Of a stretch of DNA of 64,000 bases, positions 45,368 to 54,766 are shown piece after piece. A program made the translations under genes and the position numbers. The notes beneath the pieces were generated by a model. That model did not search any database. It was not told the origin of the DNA and worked only from the letters and a program-made list of their open reading frames with translations. This DNA is from Bog-473 sp963717455 (GTDB taxonomy: Bacteria; Actinomycetota; Acidimicrobiia; Acidimicrobiales; RAAP-2): NCBI GenBank assembly GCA_963717455.1, contig OY970336.1, positions 5,491,369 to 5,555,368 on the forward strand. Direction: 5' to 3'. Each line of letters starts with the position of its first letter. The stretch's first letter is position 1.

Positions 45368-46557
45368 TCAATGGGTCAGCTGCACCTTGGCTGATGCTGT
45401 CACTCTTCAAAGAGGATACGACCTGCCTGAGCACAGTCGATCCGTCGGGTCGGTTCCCGTGCTCGGGTCCTTCGGTATAACCGGCTCTCACGATGTTGCG
45501 AAGGTCGCAGGTCCTGGCGTCACCCTTGGCCGAAGCGGCGGATCAATGGGCGTCGCGACCTATACGGATCAGGATTACTGGCCGCTCAACACAGCCCTGT
45601 ATGTAAAGGACTTCCACGGGAATGATCCTCGATTCGTTTACTTTCTCCTGAAAGCTATTGACTTTACGTCCTATAACTCCGGCAGTGCTCAGCCTTCTCT
45701 GAACCGCAACTTTGTTGCACATCTCCCGGTGTCACTTCCACCCAAGTCCGAGCAGCGTGCAATCTCTGCGATCCTGGGCACACTTGACGACAAAATCGAA
45801 GCGAATGACCGGACCCGTCGTTGCGCAGACGACTTGCTCAAGACATTGTTCCAACAACTGGCCGGTCCTGCTCTTGCCGCGTGAGGCCGAAGCCGAGCCA
45901 TTACCTGAGGGTTGGCGTCGTGAGCGGCTTGCCTCGGTCCTTAAGACTCTTGAAACCGGCAACCGACCGCGGGGAGGAGTGTCGGCCTATTCAACCGGGG
46001 TCCCCAGTCTCGGGGCGGAGAGCATCGTCGGACTAGCCCGCTTCGACTTCGCCAAGACTAAGTACGTCCCGGTCGAGTATTTCGAAGGGATGCGACGGGG
46101 GGTTGTCCAAGATAGGGACGTACTCCTCTACAAGGATGGTGGAAGACCTGGTGAGTTTGAGCCCCACGTTGCGCTACTCGGGAACGGTTTTCCATTTGCC
46201 ACTTTCTGTATCAATGAGCATGTATATCGACTCAGGACGTCAGAGGACATATCTCAAGAATTTCTCTATTACTGGTTGTCGAGCGAACCGATCCATGAAG
46301 AAATGCGGCGGCGGGGCACGGGGGTTGCAATACCCGGACTCAACTCGTCTGCTGTGAAGGATTTGCCAATCGACCTTCCCCCCTCCGCGGTGATTGAGCG
46401 GTTCACTGCTGTTGCCCGACCTCTGGTGTCGCTTTTGCTGCAAGATGCGAGCCAGTCGAGGGCGCTTTCACAGCTGCGTGAAACGCTGCTCCCGAAACTT
46501 CTTAATGCTGAGCTTCGTGTTCGTGACGCCGAAGTTCTTGTGGGGACAGCGGTGTGA
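45360..46557 (+). CDS. hsdS: Type I restriction specificity subunit, frameshift between the two target domains
   Basis: The ATG overlaps hsdM. The first half (174 residues) is a full target-recognition domain plus conserved helix: LADAVTLQRGYDLPEHSRSV, LGRSGGSMGVATYTDQDYWPLNT, LPPKSEQRAISAILGTLDDKI. A TGA at 45882 stops it, and one base out of frame the coding continues: EAEAEPLPEGWRRERLASVL, LLYKDGGRPGEFEPHVALL, LPPSAVIERFTAVARPL. Together they make a normal HsdS of about 400 residues. As written, only a half-subunit is produced. The downstream hsdR start overlaps the end. Confidence 0.85.
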
Positions 46558-49500
46558 GAGCCTTCATCGCCGAATCTGGAGTCGAAGAGGTTTGCCTTGA
46601 CTACTTTGCCGACCTTCGCTGGGACGTTCTCTATGGTCCGGATATTGCACCCGACGAGGATCGCGCGGAGCGAGCCAGCTACCGAGACGTGCTGTTGGAG
46701 GATCGTCTCCGGACAGCGATTGGCAGGCTGAACCCTTTACTTTCGCCATTGGTCATCGACGATGTTGTCGCGACCGTCCGTCGCCCTGAGAGCGCCGATG
46801 TGCTCGCCGAGAACTGGCGCATATACAAGCTCCTGACGACGGGTGTCCCCATCGAACGGCGGGACGAGAGCGGCGAACCCCGGCATGACCTCGCCTGGCT
46901 CGTGGACTTCGAGCATCCGGAGAGCAACGAATTCCTAGCAGTCAACCAGTACACGGTCGAGGGTGACCAAAGCACTCGGCGTCCTGACATCGTGCTGTTC
47001 GTCAACGGTCTTCCCCTGGGTGTTCTGGAGCTAAAGGTTCCCGGTGAAGAAAGAGCGACACTTCGGGGGGCCTACGACCAGCTCCGCACGTATGCAGCCG
47101 AGATTCCAGCGCTACTCGCCTACAGCGCTGTGTGTGTCATCTCGACGGGCACGCAGGCTCGGATGGGACCGCTCGCCGGGCGGTTCGAGCACTACGCACC
47201 CTGGAAGACAATCGACGGGAAGCGGCTCGCTGCACTTGGTACTCCCGAGATGGAGGTCCTCGTGCGAGGGGTTTTCGAGCCTGCTCGCTTCCTGGACCTC
47301 GTCCGCAACTTCATCAGCTTCTCTGACGAGCGAAGCGGCGTCATCAAGCGTCTTGCCAAGTACCACCAGTTCCACGCTGTCAACAAGGCCGTGGACACGA
47401 CCCTCTCGGCGATGGAGCGGGGAGACGGTCGTGCTGGGGTCGTCTGGCATACCCAAGGGAGCGGAAAGAGCCTGGAAATGCTGTTCTACGTCGGCAAGGT
47501 GATGCGCCATCCTGGAATGGCAAACCCAACCGTCGTCATGCTGACGGATCGGAACGACCTCGACGATCAGCTGTTCGACGAAGTCTTCGCACCAGCTCGC
47601 ACTCTTCCGGAGACACCCGTGCAAGCCGAGTCCCGTGAGCACCTTCGTGAGCTGCTGCGCTCGAAGGCATCGGGTGGCATCGTCTTCTCGACGATGCAGA
47701 AGTTCGGTCTGACCAAGGAAGACCGGGACGCAAACCGGAACTTCCCAGTGCTCTCGGATCGACCCAACATCGTGGTAGTCGCCGACGAGGCACACCGAAC
47801 GCAGTACGACCTTATCGACGGGCTCGCTCGGAATCTCAGGGATGCGCTCCCGCATGCTGCCTTCATGGGTTTCACTGGCACCCCGATCGAGACTGCAGAC
47901 AAGGACACACGAGCCATCTTCGGCGAGTACGTAGACGTTTACGATCTCACGCAGGCAGTCGAAGACCAGGCAACGGTCAGGGTCTTCTACGAGGCCCGCC
48001 TAGCTCGGGTCGAGCTGCCGGACGAGGTCCGTACGAGACTCGATGAGGAGTTCGACGAGGTCACTGAGCTGTCCGAGGTGGACACTCGGGAGCGGCTCAA
48101 GACCCGATGGGCTCGGGTCGAGGCGATCGTCGGAGCTGAGAAGCGGATTGCCGAGGTTGCCCAGGACATCGTGGACCACTGGGAGAAGCGGCGCTCTGCT
48201 GAAGTCGGCAAGGGCCTCATCGTCTGCATGAGCCGTCGAATCTGCGTCAGCCTGTACGACGAGATCACCAAGCTCCGACCCACAGTGGCATTCCGACGAC
48301 GATGCTGGCGGGACGATCAAGGTGGTCATCACCGGCTCTGCTTCGGACGGTCCGGAGATGAACCGCCACGTCCGGAACAAGGAGCGCCTCCGGGCGCTCA
48401 AGGAGCGGGCCAAGGACCCAGACGATCCGCTCGAACTCGTCATCGTCCGGGACATGTGGCTCACCGGCTTCGACTCACCATCGCTCCACACGATGTATGT
48501 GGACAAGCCCATGCGAGGGGCGGGGCTGATGCAGGCCATCGCCCGCGTGAACCGAACCTTTCTTGACAAGCCTGGCGGCCTGGTCGTTGACTACATCGGC
48601 ATTGCCGAGAGCCTTCGGGCAGCGCTCGCTGACTACACCGACCGAGACCGAGCCCGGCAAGAGGTGGGCGCTCCGATTGACGAGGCCCTTGCCCTGCTCC
48701 AGGAGAACCACGAGGTTTGCTGCGAACTGCTGTACGGCTGTCCCTGGAGGGAGGCACTCGACTCGGGCAGCGATCGAGCCAGGATCGAGGCGATCATGGC
48801 CGCTCTCGAGCATTTGCTCGGCGGGGAAGAGATGGACCTGCCTGATCGTTTCCTGCAGCACGTCCGGGTGGCATCGCAGAGCTTCACTCTTGTCGTGTCC
48901 TCTCCCGAAGCGATGCAGTTCCGAGACGACCTCTCCTTCTTCCAGGCCGTCGCAGTTGAGCTGCGCAGGGCAAGGGCAGAGGATCGACCAGGTTCCACCG
49001 ATGACGTCGAGCTCGAGACGGCAATTCGACAGGTCGTCTCGGATGCGGTTAGTGCATCCGGCGTCATCGACATTTACGCAGCCTCTGGCATTGGTCGCCC
49101 CGACCTGAGCATCATCGATGACGAGTTCGCCAAGCGACTCACGACGAACCCGCATCCGAACGTCCAGATCGAGCTGCTGCGACGCCTCCTGGCTTCCGAA
49201 GTCAAGTCGATGTCGAGGCGCAACGTAGTTGCCGAACGGAAATTCTCCGAGATGCTGGAGCGAGCGATGCGGGCCTACAACAACCGCTCACTCACTGCTG
49301 CTGAGGTCATCGCCGAGCTGGTCGAGCTGGCGAAGGAGATGAAGACCGAGAACGACCGAGGAGCTGCCCTCGGTCTCCGGGACGACGAACTGGCGTTCTA
49401 CGATGCCGTCTGCCAGAACGATTCAGCGGTGATGGAGTTGGGCGACGAGGTTCTCAAACGCATTGCACAGGAGTTAGTGGACGTCGTACGTGCCAACGCC

Positions 49501-49659
49501 ACCGTGGACTGGGACAAGAAGGAACAAGTGCGGGCAAGTCTTCGTCGGCACATCCGACGTCTGCTGACGAAGTACAAATATCCACCCGACAAGCAGGAGG
49601 CAGCTGTCCAGCTTGTTATGCAGCAAGCAGAACTCCTTGCCAGCGAGGTCGTCTCTTGA
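46554..49659 (+). CDS. hsdR: Type I restriction endonuclease/translocase subunit, one frameshift
   Basis: The N-terminal nuclease domain contains RRPDIVLFVNGLPLGVLELK, the PD-(D/E)XK core. The SF2 motor follows, with Walker A WHTQGSGKSLEM near residue 299 and box II VVADEAHRTQYD near 408. At 48279-48281 one extra C breaks the frame just after SLYDEITKLRP. The remainder (GGTIKVVITGSASDGPEMNR, VRDMWLTGFDSPSLHTMYVDKPM, GLMQAIARVNR, C-terminal helices) continues to 49659, giving about 1035 residues in total. It cuts DNA after translocation when sites are unmethylated. It is coupled to hsdS and to the next gene. Confidence 0.92.
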
Positions 49660-50639
49660 TGGCACAGATACAAGAGCAGCCAATCATGCTGGCCAATCGT
49701 GGAGTTGGGAAAGTCTCCATCAATGGTGGCGGCATTCGGGGCGAAGGCGGAGCGTTGCATCCTCAGCTTGTTGTCCCTCTGAAATTCGATCTTAGTAATT
49801 TTCCTGAAGAGGCCATGCTCGCTGTGTATCGAGTAAAAGCGACGCTCGCGGCAGAGCAACACCCATTTCCTTGCAATGCACTCTGCCGACCAATGGCCGA
49901 GGACTTGATTGACAATTTTCCGGTTCACTCACTACCGCAAGGGGACATCAGCCGGTCCGTAGATCTGCGATTCTGGGCCACCTCAGCCGAGGTCGAGAAT
50001 ATTGAGACCATCCGTCATAAGTCGCCAACGAGCACCTTTGTTCTTCACGTCGCCGTCGAGGCGGGAATTGCATGGGTGAAGACATACAACCAGATGGGTC
50101 AGACAGCCCAGCCTGATTCTCCTTGGGAGATGAACTTTGGCATGTTCTCTCAGCTTTACCCGTTTTGGACCTGCCGGATCACGACGATCCAAGTTGAAAT
50201 AGACCAGTCACACTGGATTGAAAACGTCTTACCGGGTCTTGGCTATGACCGCCTTCGACTCCTGGAACTCAGATTTCCGCCGGCGCTACCGGACCATTCA
50301 AATGCAGCCGCACAGTTCGACCAAGCACGGAAGGCGCTCGACCAGCGGCGCTACGGCGACTGCATTTCTGCCTGCCGTGGATTGCTCAAGATGTGGGAGA
50401 AGCAATACGGCTCGAACTCCAAAGAGCGTATCGCAGACTTAGTGGCAGCTGACCGGAAATGGCCGGAAGGAGATATTCGCCGACGATTGCTTGACGCGCT
50501 CTGGAAAGAGGTCCTCGACATCGCCAACGCTCCGCATCACCCCGAGGGGTCGGTCACCGCGGAGATTTTTGACGGTAGAGACGCCCGGCTGCTCCTCTTG
50601 TTGACCTCGGCGCTCTCGGAGTACGTGGAACGCCGATGA
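49659..50639 (+). CDS. Unknown protein translationally coupled to hsdR
   Basis: ATG at 49659 shares a base with the hsdR stop (TGATG). The 326-residue soluble protein begins MAQIQEQPIMLANRGVGKVS and has a beta-rich first half (VVPLKFDLSNFPEEAMLAVY, DLRFWATSAEVENIETI). A C-terminal helical part follows (NAAAQFDQARKALDQRRYGD, CISACRGLLKMWEKQYG). I do not recognise the family. Its operon position suggests an accessory role in the restriction system, such as control of the nuclease or an extra effector. Confidence 0.65.
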   Translation: MAQIQEQPIMLANRGVGKVSINGGGIRGEGGALHPQLVVPLKFDLSNFPEEAMLAVYRVKATLAAEQHPFPCNALCRPMAEDLIDNFPVHSLPQGDISRSVDLRFWATSAEVENIETIRHKSPTSTFVLHVAVEAGIAWVKTYNQMGQTAQPDSPWEMNFGMFSQLYPFWTCRITTIQVEIDQSHWIENVLPGLGYDRLRLLELRFPPALPDHSNAAAQFDQARKALDQRRYGDCISACRGLLKMWEKQYGSNSKERIADLVAADRKWPEGDIRRRLLDALWKEVLDIANAPHHPEGSVTAEIFDGRDARLLLLLTSALSEYVERR

Positions 50640-50661
50640 GTCACTCGCCACCGCCCCGTGA

Positions 50662-51783
50662 TCAGCCTGACGCGGCGTTGATTGCGCCCATGACGCCGAG
50701 CCAAGCCCTTTGGCGCCGCTCACGGACGAGGTTGCGGAGGTGCAAGCTGCCGATCGTAGTTGCCGTGGCGGCTGCACCCACGAGTGGACCGAAGGGTCCG
50801 AGCATCGCGACACCGGCAGTCACGTATCCGGCACCGGCACCAACGACGAGGTCGGCCACGACGAGGGCTGAGACCCTCCGGATGCCATAAACATCCTTCG
50901 AGGCAGCAGCAACCTTTGCGAAGAACACGCTTCGCATGGCATCTTCGAGATCGCCGCCAGTCCGGGCAACCTCGAATGCCTCGGCTTCCACCTCACGAAG
51001 CACTCCCCTCAGTCGATCGATCGCCTTTAGCCGACGAATCTTGGCAACGTCCTCCCAATCGAGGTCTCCAACGCGTGGAACAAGGATCGGAAGAGCGACG
51101 CCCTTGGTCTGGATCGTGGCATCGCCAGCGAAGCGGGCACCGATGACTCTGCCGTGGTACCGATCGACACTCACGTCCCACCCACCTGAAGCGCCAAGAG
51201 CAAGGTCCTTGCTGATGTGCTCGACGAGACGTGACCGAACGAAGTGCTCCGGGACCAGCCGGGTGAGCGCAGCATTTCTGTTGTCGCTCCGTTTCCAATC
51301 GTCAGCGAGCTTCTCGAACTCCGGGGATATCCCGCTTGGGTAACCGAGCACAATCCAGTCGCACTTCGGAGGAAGTTCCTCCTGGAAGGGCTCCAGTGTC
51401 GGTAGCCAGCAGATCGAGGATTCGGAATGGAGGACCTGGTGATACGGACCGGGTGCTGGAACACCTGGCGTCGTCTCCCTCGCCATGGAGAGGGAGAAAG
51501 GCGCTGCCTGACCCCGGTTGCGGCCCTTCGGGGTCTGCCAGCGGGCAGGAGAATCTGGCCTCGTCTGGTGCCTCCATGCCTGTGCTCCGTGGGGTCCGGC
51601 CTGGATGCTCATTTGCCCAGCTTCAAGGAGGACGCGGTTGTACAGGAGACTCGAAACCTTCATCCGTGCTCGAACGCTCCCGAGGGGGCTCCCCGTAACC
51701 AGGGCATGTGCGTTCGAGGCGAGCGGGAAGAACACTTCGCCGGACGGCGGCACGTAGGGGATCGGGTGTGGCGAAGCCGGCAT
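50662..51783 (-). CDS. Unknown protein with C-terminal hydrophobic segments
   Basis: This 373-residue frame has a weakly conserved-looking first 110 residues. A mixed domain follows (PPKCDWIVLGYPSGISPEFEKLADDWKRSDNR, HISKDLALGASGGWDVSVD, ARFAGDATIQTKG). Near residues 310-355 there are Gly/Ala-rich hydrophobic stretches (VSALVVADLVVGAGAGYVTAG, GPLVGAAATATTIGSL) that may be membrane helices. GASGG recalls trypsin-like protease oxyanion loops (GDSGG), but no His/Asp partner is evident. It converges on the gene at 49659 with 22 bases between. The real start may be internal. Confidence 0.5.
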   Translation of the reverse strand: MPASPHPIPYVPPSGEVFFPLASNAHALVTGSPLGSVRARMKVSSLLYNRVLLEAGQMSIQAGPHGAQAWRHQTRPDSPARWQTPKGRNRGQAAPFSLSMARETTPGVPAPGPYHQVLHSESSICWLPTLEPFQEELPPKCDWIVLGYPSGISPEFEKLADDWKRSDNRNAALTRLVPEHFVRSRLVEHISKDLALGASGGWDVSVDRYHGRVIGARFAGDATIQTKGVALPILVPRVGDLDWEDVAKIRRLKAIDRLRGVLREVEAEAFEVARTGGDLEDAMRSVFFAKVAAASKDVYGIRRVSALVVADLVVGAGAGYVTAGVAMLGPFGPLVGAAATATTIGSLHLRNLVRERRQRAWLGVMGAINAASG

Positions 51784-51820
51784 GCCTCCGATTATCCGCC
51801 ATGGGAAGCAGCGAGGCGTC

Positions 51821-52643
51821 CTACGCCGCCACCTCCTGCTCCTCGGCTACGGGCTCGAACGCCCGCAGGATGGTCGCTGCGCTCTTCTGGATTCGCTCGC
51901 ACGGATGCCTTGATCCCGGCGATGGCTTGCTCGCCACCACCGGCCCACGTTGCGACGTACCCGAAGGAGTAATCACTGGAGTCGATCCCGAGCGCTTGGC
52001 AGACGACGTACGCCGCGGACTCGGCCTCCAGCTCGGCCAGCGCCCGGTTGTCGTAGCTCTCGTGAAGGAGTGCGTGAGCGATCTCGTGAGCCAGGGTCTT
52101 GACCCGCTGGGCGGGGGTGTTGTGGGCCTCGACCCGGATGCGGTGCTCACTGTGCGTGCAGTCGCCGTTGGTGGTGCCGCCGAACTCGTGGTCCTCGACC
52201 GTGAAGCCGATGGAGGAAGCCACCGTGACGAGCTGGGCGTAGTGCCCAGCGGGGTCGTCACCGTCGATCCGGTTGCAGATGGACGGCAGCTCTTCGCCCT
52301 CGGTCTGGGCGACGTCGAACACCGGAACGAACTTGAAGCCTCGGATGACCCGGTCGGTCTCGCCGTCCTCGGCGTCGGCGTTCTTGTAGACCATGGGGGC
52401 GAGAATCCAGATGGCCTTCTCTCCCTTGCGGACGAAGCGGTTCATCTTCCGCCAGGCGTTGAAGCCGGCGACCCGCGTCGCCTCGTGGCATTGGGCTGCG
52501 ATGAGGAGCACGTTGCCAAAGCTGTAGCGGTGAAATCGGCTCTGGAAGTCGAGGTAGTGCTGCCAGTCCTCCGATGACGTGAGCTGGCTGATCCCTTCGG
52601 TCAGCTGGGCGATGAGTTCGGGGTGGTTGTTCTTGGCGGTCAT
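51821..52643 (-). CDS. ArdC-like antirestriction/zincin protein, one frameshift near the end
   Basis: The N-terminal ArdC-type ssDNA-binding domain reads LIAQLTEGISQLTSSEDWQ, FHRYSFGNVLLIAAQCHEAT and FNAWRKMNRFVRKGEKAIWI. The C-terminal metallopeptidase carries the HExxH zinc motif in KTLAHEIAHALLHES and a downstream Glu-rich helix ELEAESAAYVVCQALG. Near 51897 one extra base disrupts the last 25 residues; the conserved end is CERIQKSAATILRAFEPVAEE, stopping at 51821. ArdC protects incoming plasmid DNA from restriction. The ATG at 52643 is followed 130 bases in by sequence duplicated at 54636-54766. Confidence 0.85.
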
Positions 52644-53052
52644 TTCTGAGTCCCTCCATGTGGTGCCGATGCGGTGGCACCCGAAAGCCAGAGAGAGGCC
52701 GAGCGGAATAGCCCCGAGCGCAGCGAGTGCACTTCAGGGCTTGGAGCTCGTAGGACGAAGCTCTGGCAGGGTGACACCAGCGCAGAGGCCCCATGGCACG
52801 GGGCGAGGGAGCGCAGCTAGCACCAACGGGGAACGGTCGCCCTGAGTGTCAACAGGGGGTCAGGGACGTGAGCCGATGGCGGAGGCCTTACAGCGCCACG
52901 GTGATGCCACCACTCCCCTGGATCGTGCTCCTCGCTGTCGTCACGGTGACGTGAGCAGGCTGCCTGACGAAACCGCTACGTCAGGGAGGAGAACATCGTG
53001 GATCCCACGTCCTGGTCTGGTCCGATGCAAGCGCCAGTGAGTAGGAACATCC
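52644..53052. other. Intergenic interval upstream of the ArdC-like gene
   Basis: No gene is recognised. A palindrome GTCACGGTGAC lies near 52937. The divergent promoters of the genes at 52643 and 53053 should be here. Confidence 0.4.
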
Positions 53053-53721
53053 TTGGGGTTACCGTTGCCCGTGATCTCTGATCAGGATGTTGACCGACTC
53101 CAGGAGTGCGCTGAGTCGCTCCCGATGGATCGACGGCACGACGTCTACGACAACTACGTCGAGAACCTATTCCTGGCCGTGCTCGACCTCATGATGAAGG
53201 TAGTCACCGTCAACAACGCCCTCGCCTATTACCGAAGTAACCGGCGAGAGGACGTCCACGATCTGTCAACGCTCAAAACCGCCATGGCGCAGTTCCGCGA
53301 CGACAAGGCCGGGAACAGCGAGATGGCCCAGTACCTCTGGGGCAACAATCACTGGACCAGAGGATCGAACCTTCGGCGCCTGACCGTGTACTTCGAGTCC
53401 ATCGGCGTGGTTGACCAAGCCAGCCTGGCGTCATGGGCCAGGACTGCTGAGTTCAAGCGAGACTTCGAGAATCGAGTGAAGGGCCTTGGATTCGCAGTTT
53501 TCCAGTGGATTCTCATGCGGTGCGAAGTTGACACCGTCAAACCCGACACGCACACCCGTGGCTTTGCCGAAGCGTGCCTCGGACGCGCTCTCTCCGATAG
53601 CGACGTTGTCGATGTCATCGTTCGCACGGCAACGAGGTTCGGGATTCCTGCTCGATCCCTCGACGTTGCGATTTGGGAGTTCCAAAGCGGCAACATCGAA
53701 CCGGACAGCGGAGAGGAATGA
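53053..53721 (+). CDS. Hypothetical protein, weak HhH/glycosylase-like C-terminus
   Basis: The 222-residue protein starts at TTG 53053 (a GTG at 53071 is an alternative). The N-terminal half is helical (CAESLPMDRRHDVYDNYVENL). In the C-terminal half, NRVKGLGFAVFQWILMRCEVDTVKPDTHTRGFAEACLGR has the order of a short HhH helix followed by VKPDTHxxR, recalling HhH-GPD-type proteins. The resemblance is weak. It converges with the next gene, leaving seven bases between the stops. Confidence 0.5.
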   Translation: MGLPLPVISDQDVDRLQECAESLPMDRRHDVYDNYVENLFLAVLDLMMKVVTVNNALAYYRSNRREDVHDLSTLKTAMAQFRDDKAGNSEMAQYLWGNNHWTRGSNLRRLTVYFESIGVVDQASLASWARTAEFKRDFENRVKGLGFAVFQWILMRCEVDTVKPDTHTRGFAEACLGRALSDSDVVDVIVRTATRFGIPARSLDVAIWEFQSGNIEPDSGEE

Positions 53722-53728
53722 CCGGGCC

Positions 53729-54502
53729 TCAAAGCGGTGGTGGTCGGTGGTCACTGCATCCCTGGCGGGCATGGTGGATCACAGTCTGAACGTGCTCCAG
53801 GGCAAGTTGAACGTCTGTTTCAGACATCTCGATGGGCCGATCCCCATATCGAGAGGCACCTCGCTCTCGATACAGCGCTTCGAGGACGGCGTCCGTCTCT
53901 GGAGGAGCATTGCCGAGCTTGACCCATTCGGACCACCACGTAACTCGTTTGCTGTGGACAGTCGTCGGGGTGTCGTACATCAGGTACATCTCCGCCTTCA
54001 CTGCAAGCTCCATTGCTGCAAAGCCATTCTCGATAGCCGGACCGAGGTGCCCCCTGCCGAGGCTCTTCAAAGCGGTCTCGACGAACTCGTTCGCCCTTTC
54101 CACAAGCTGCTCTGCCGTCTGCCGATTCCTCCGAAAGTCAAATGCGATGACGATCTCATTGCCAATTTTTGCGAGTGCAATCCATCCGGCATTTGGATCG
54201 AGATCGGCCGGTGCCAGGTCCGCAACACCGGCAATGTCTTCCAACGTCACCGCCTCGCCCGCTTCAACTGAGCGGGTTACCTGGATCTGTGCGATGACCT
54301 GGGCTTCTTCGTTGATGAGAACCCTCGGTGGCTCTGAGGGAGGCATGACGACAACGGCCTTCGTGACGTTCCCTCGGGTCAGGCTCAAACCACGCTCTGC
54401 GATGGCCGGTTCGATCCATAGCCTGAACATCTGATCGAGGAGTACCTCAGACCCCTCGGGTGGTAACAAACTCGGTGGCTGCGGCTCCGTTTCATCCATC
54501 AT
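53729..54502 (-). CDS. Hypothetical protein, possible HEPN-like C-terminal domain
   Basis: The 257-residue protein begins MMDETEPQPPSLLPPEGSEV. Its first half is mixed alpha/beta (TKAVVVMPPSEPPRVLINEE). Its second half is a helical bundle: EQLVERANEFVETALKSLGRG, PAIENGFAAMELAVKAEMYLM, then RERGASRYGDRPIEMSETDVQ. This recalls HEPN domains, although a clear RxxxxH signature is not evident. It is tail-to-tail with the gene at 53053. The function is unknown. Confidence 0.5.
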   Translation of the reverse strand: MMDETEPQPPSLLPPEGSEVLLDQMFRLWIEPAIAERGLSLTRGNVTKAVVVMPPSEPPRVLINEEAQVIAQIQVTRSVEAGEAVTLEDIAGVADLAPADLDPNAGWIALAKIGNEIVIAFDFRRNRQTAEQLVERANEFVETALKSLGRGHLGPAIENGFAAMELAVKAEMYLMYDTPTTVHSKRVTWWSEWVKLGNAPPETDAVLEALYRERGASRYGDRPIEMSETDVQLALEHVQTVIHHARQGCSDHRPPPL

Positions 54503-54635
54503 GAGAACTCAAGTCTGTCTTTTCGAGCCGGACATATTGACACGCCGCCTCTCGGCTGATCCCGAACTCCTTGACGAGAAGCATCCTTGACTCTCCGGAC
54601 TCTGCATGTCTCCTCGGCTCGGCTCATGCGATGCG

Positions 54636-54766
54636 GAGAGCACGTTGCCGAAGCTGTAGCGGTGAAATCCGCTCTCGGAGTCGAGGTAGTGCTGCCAGTC
54701 CTTCGATGATGTGAGTTTGCTGATCCCTTCTGTCAACTGAGCGATGAAGTTCGGGGTGGTTGTTCT
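54636..54766 (-). pseudogene. Truncated copy of the ArdC-like N-terminus
   Basis: The minus strand encodes NFIAQLTEGISKLTSSKDWQ and HYLDSESGFHRYSFGNVL, nearly the same as residues 8-48 of the ArdC-like protein. The DNA is closely similar to 52508-52638 in the same orientation. The copy lacks a start codon and its end is replaced by unrelated sequence. Its right edge falls at the stop codon of the LysM-BTAD gene (54765). It is a broken duplicate and marks a recombination junction. Confidence 0.82.

Noticed and set aside
50662..51783. GASGG in the unknown protein as a serine-protease active site
   Set aside because: The sequence is GASGG, not GDSGG, and no matching His and Asp motifs could be placed.
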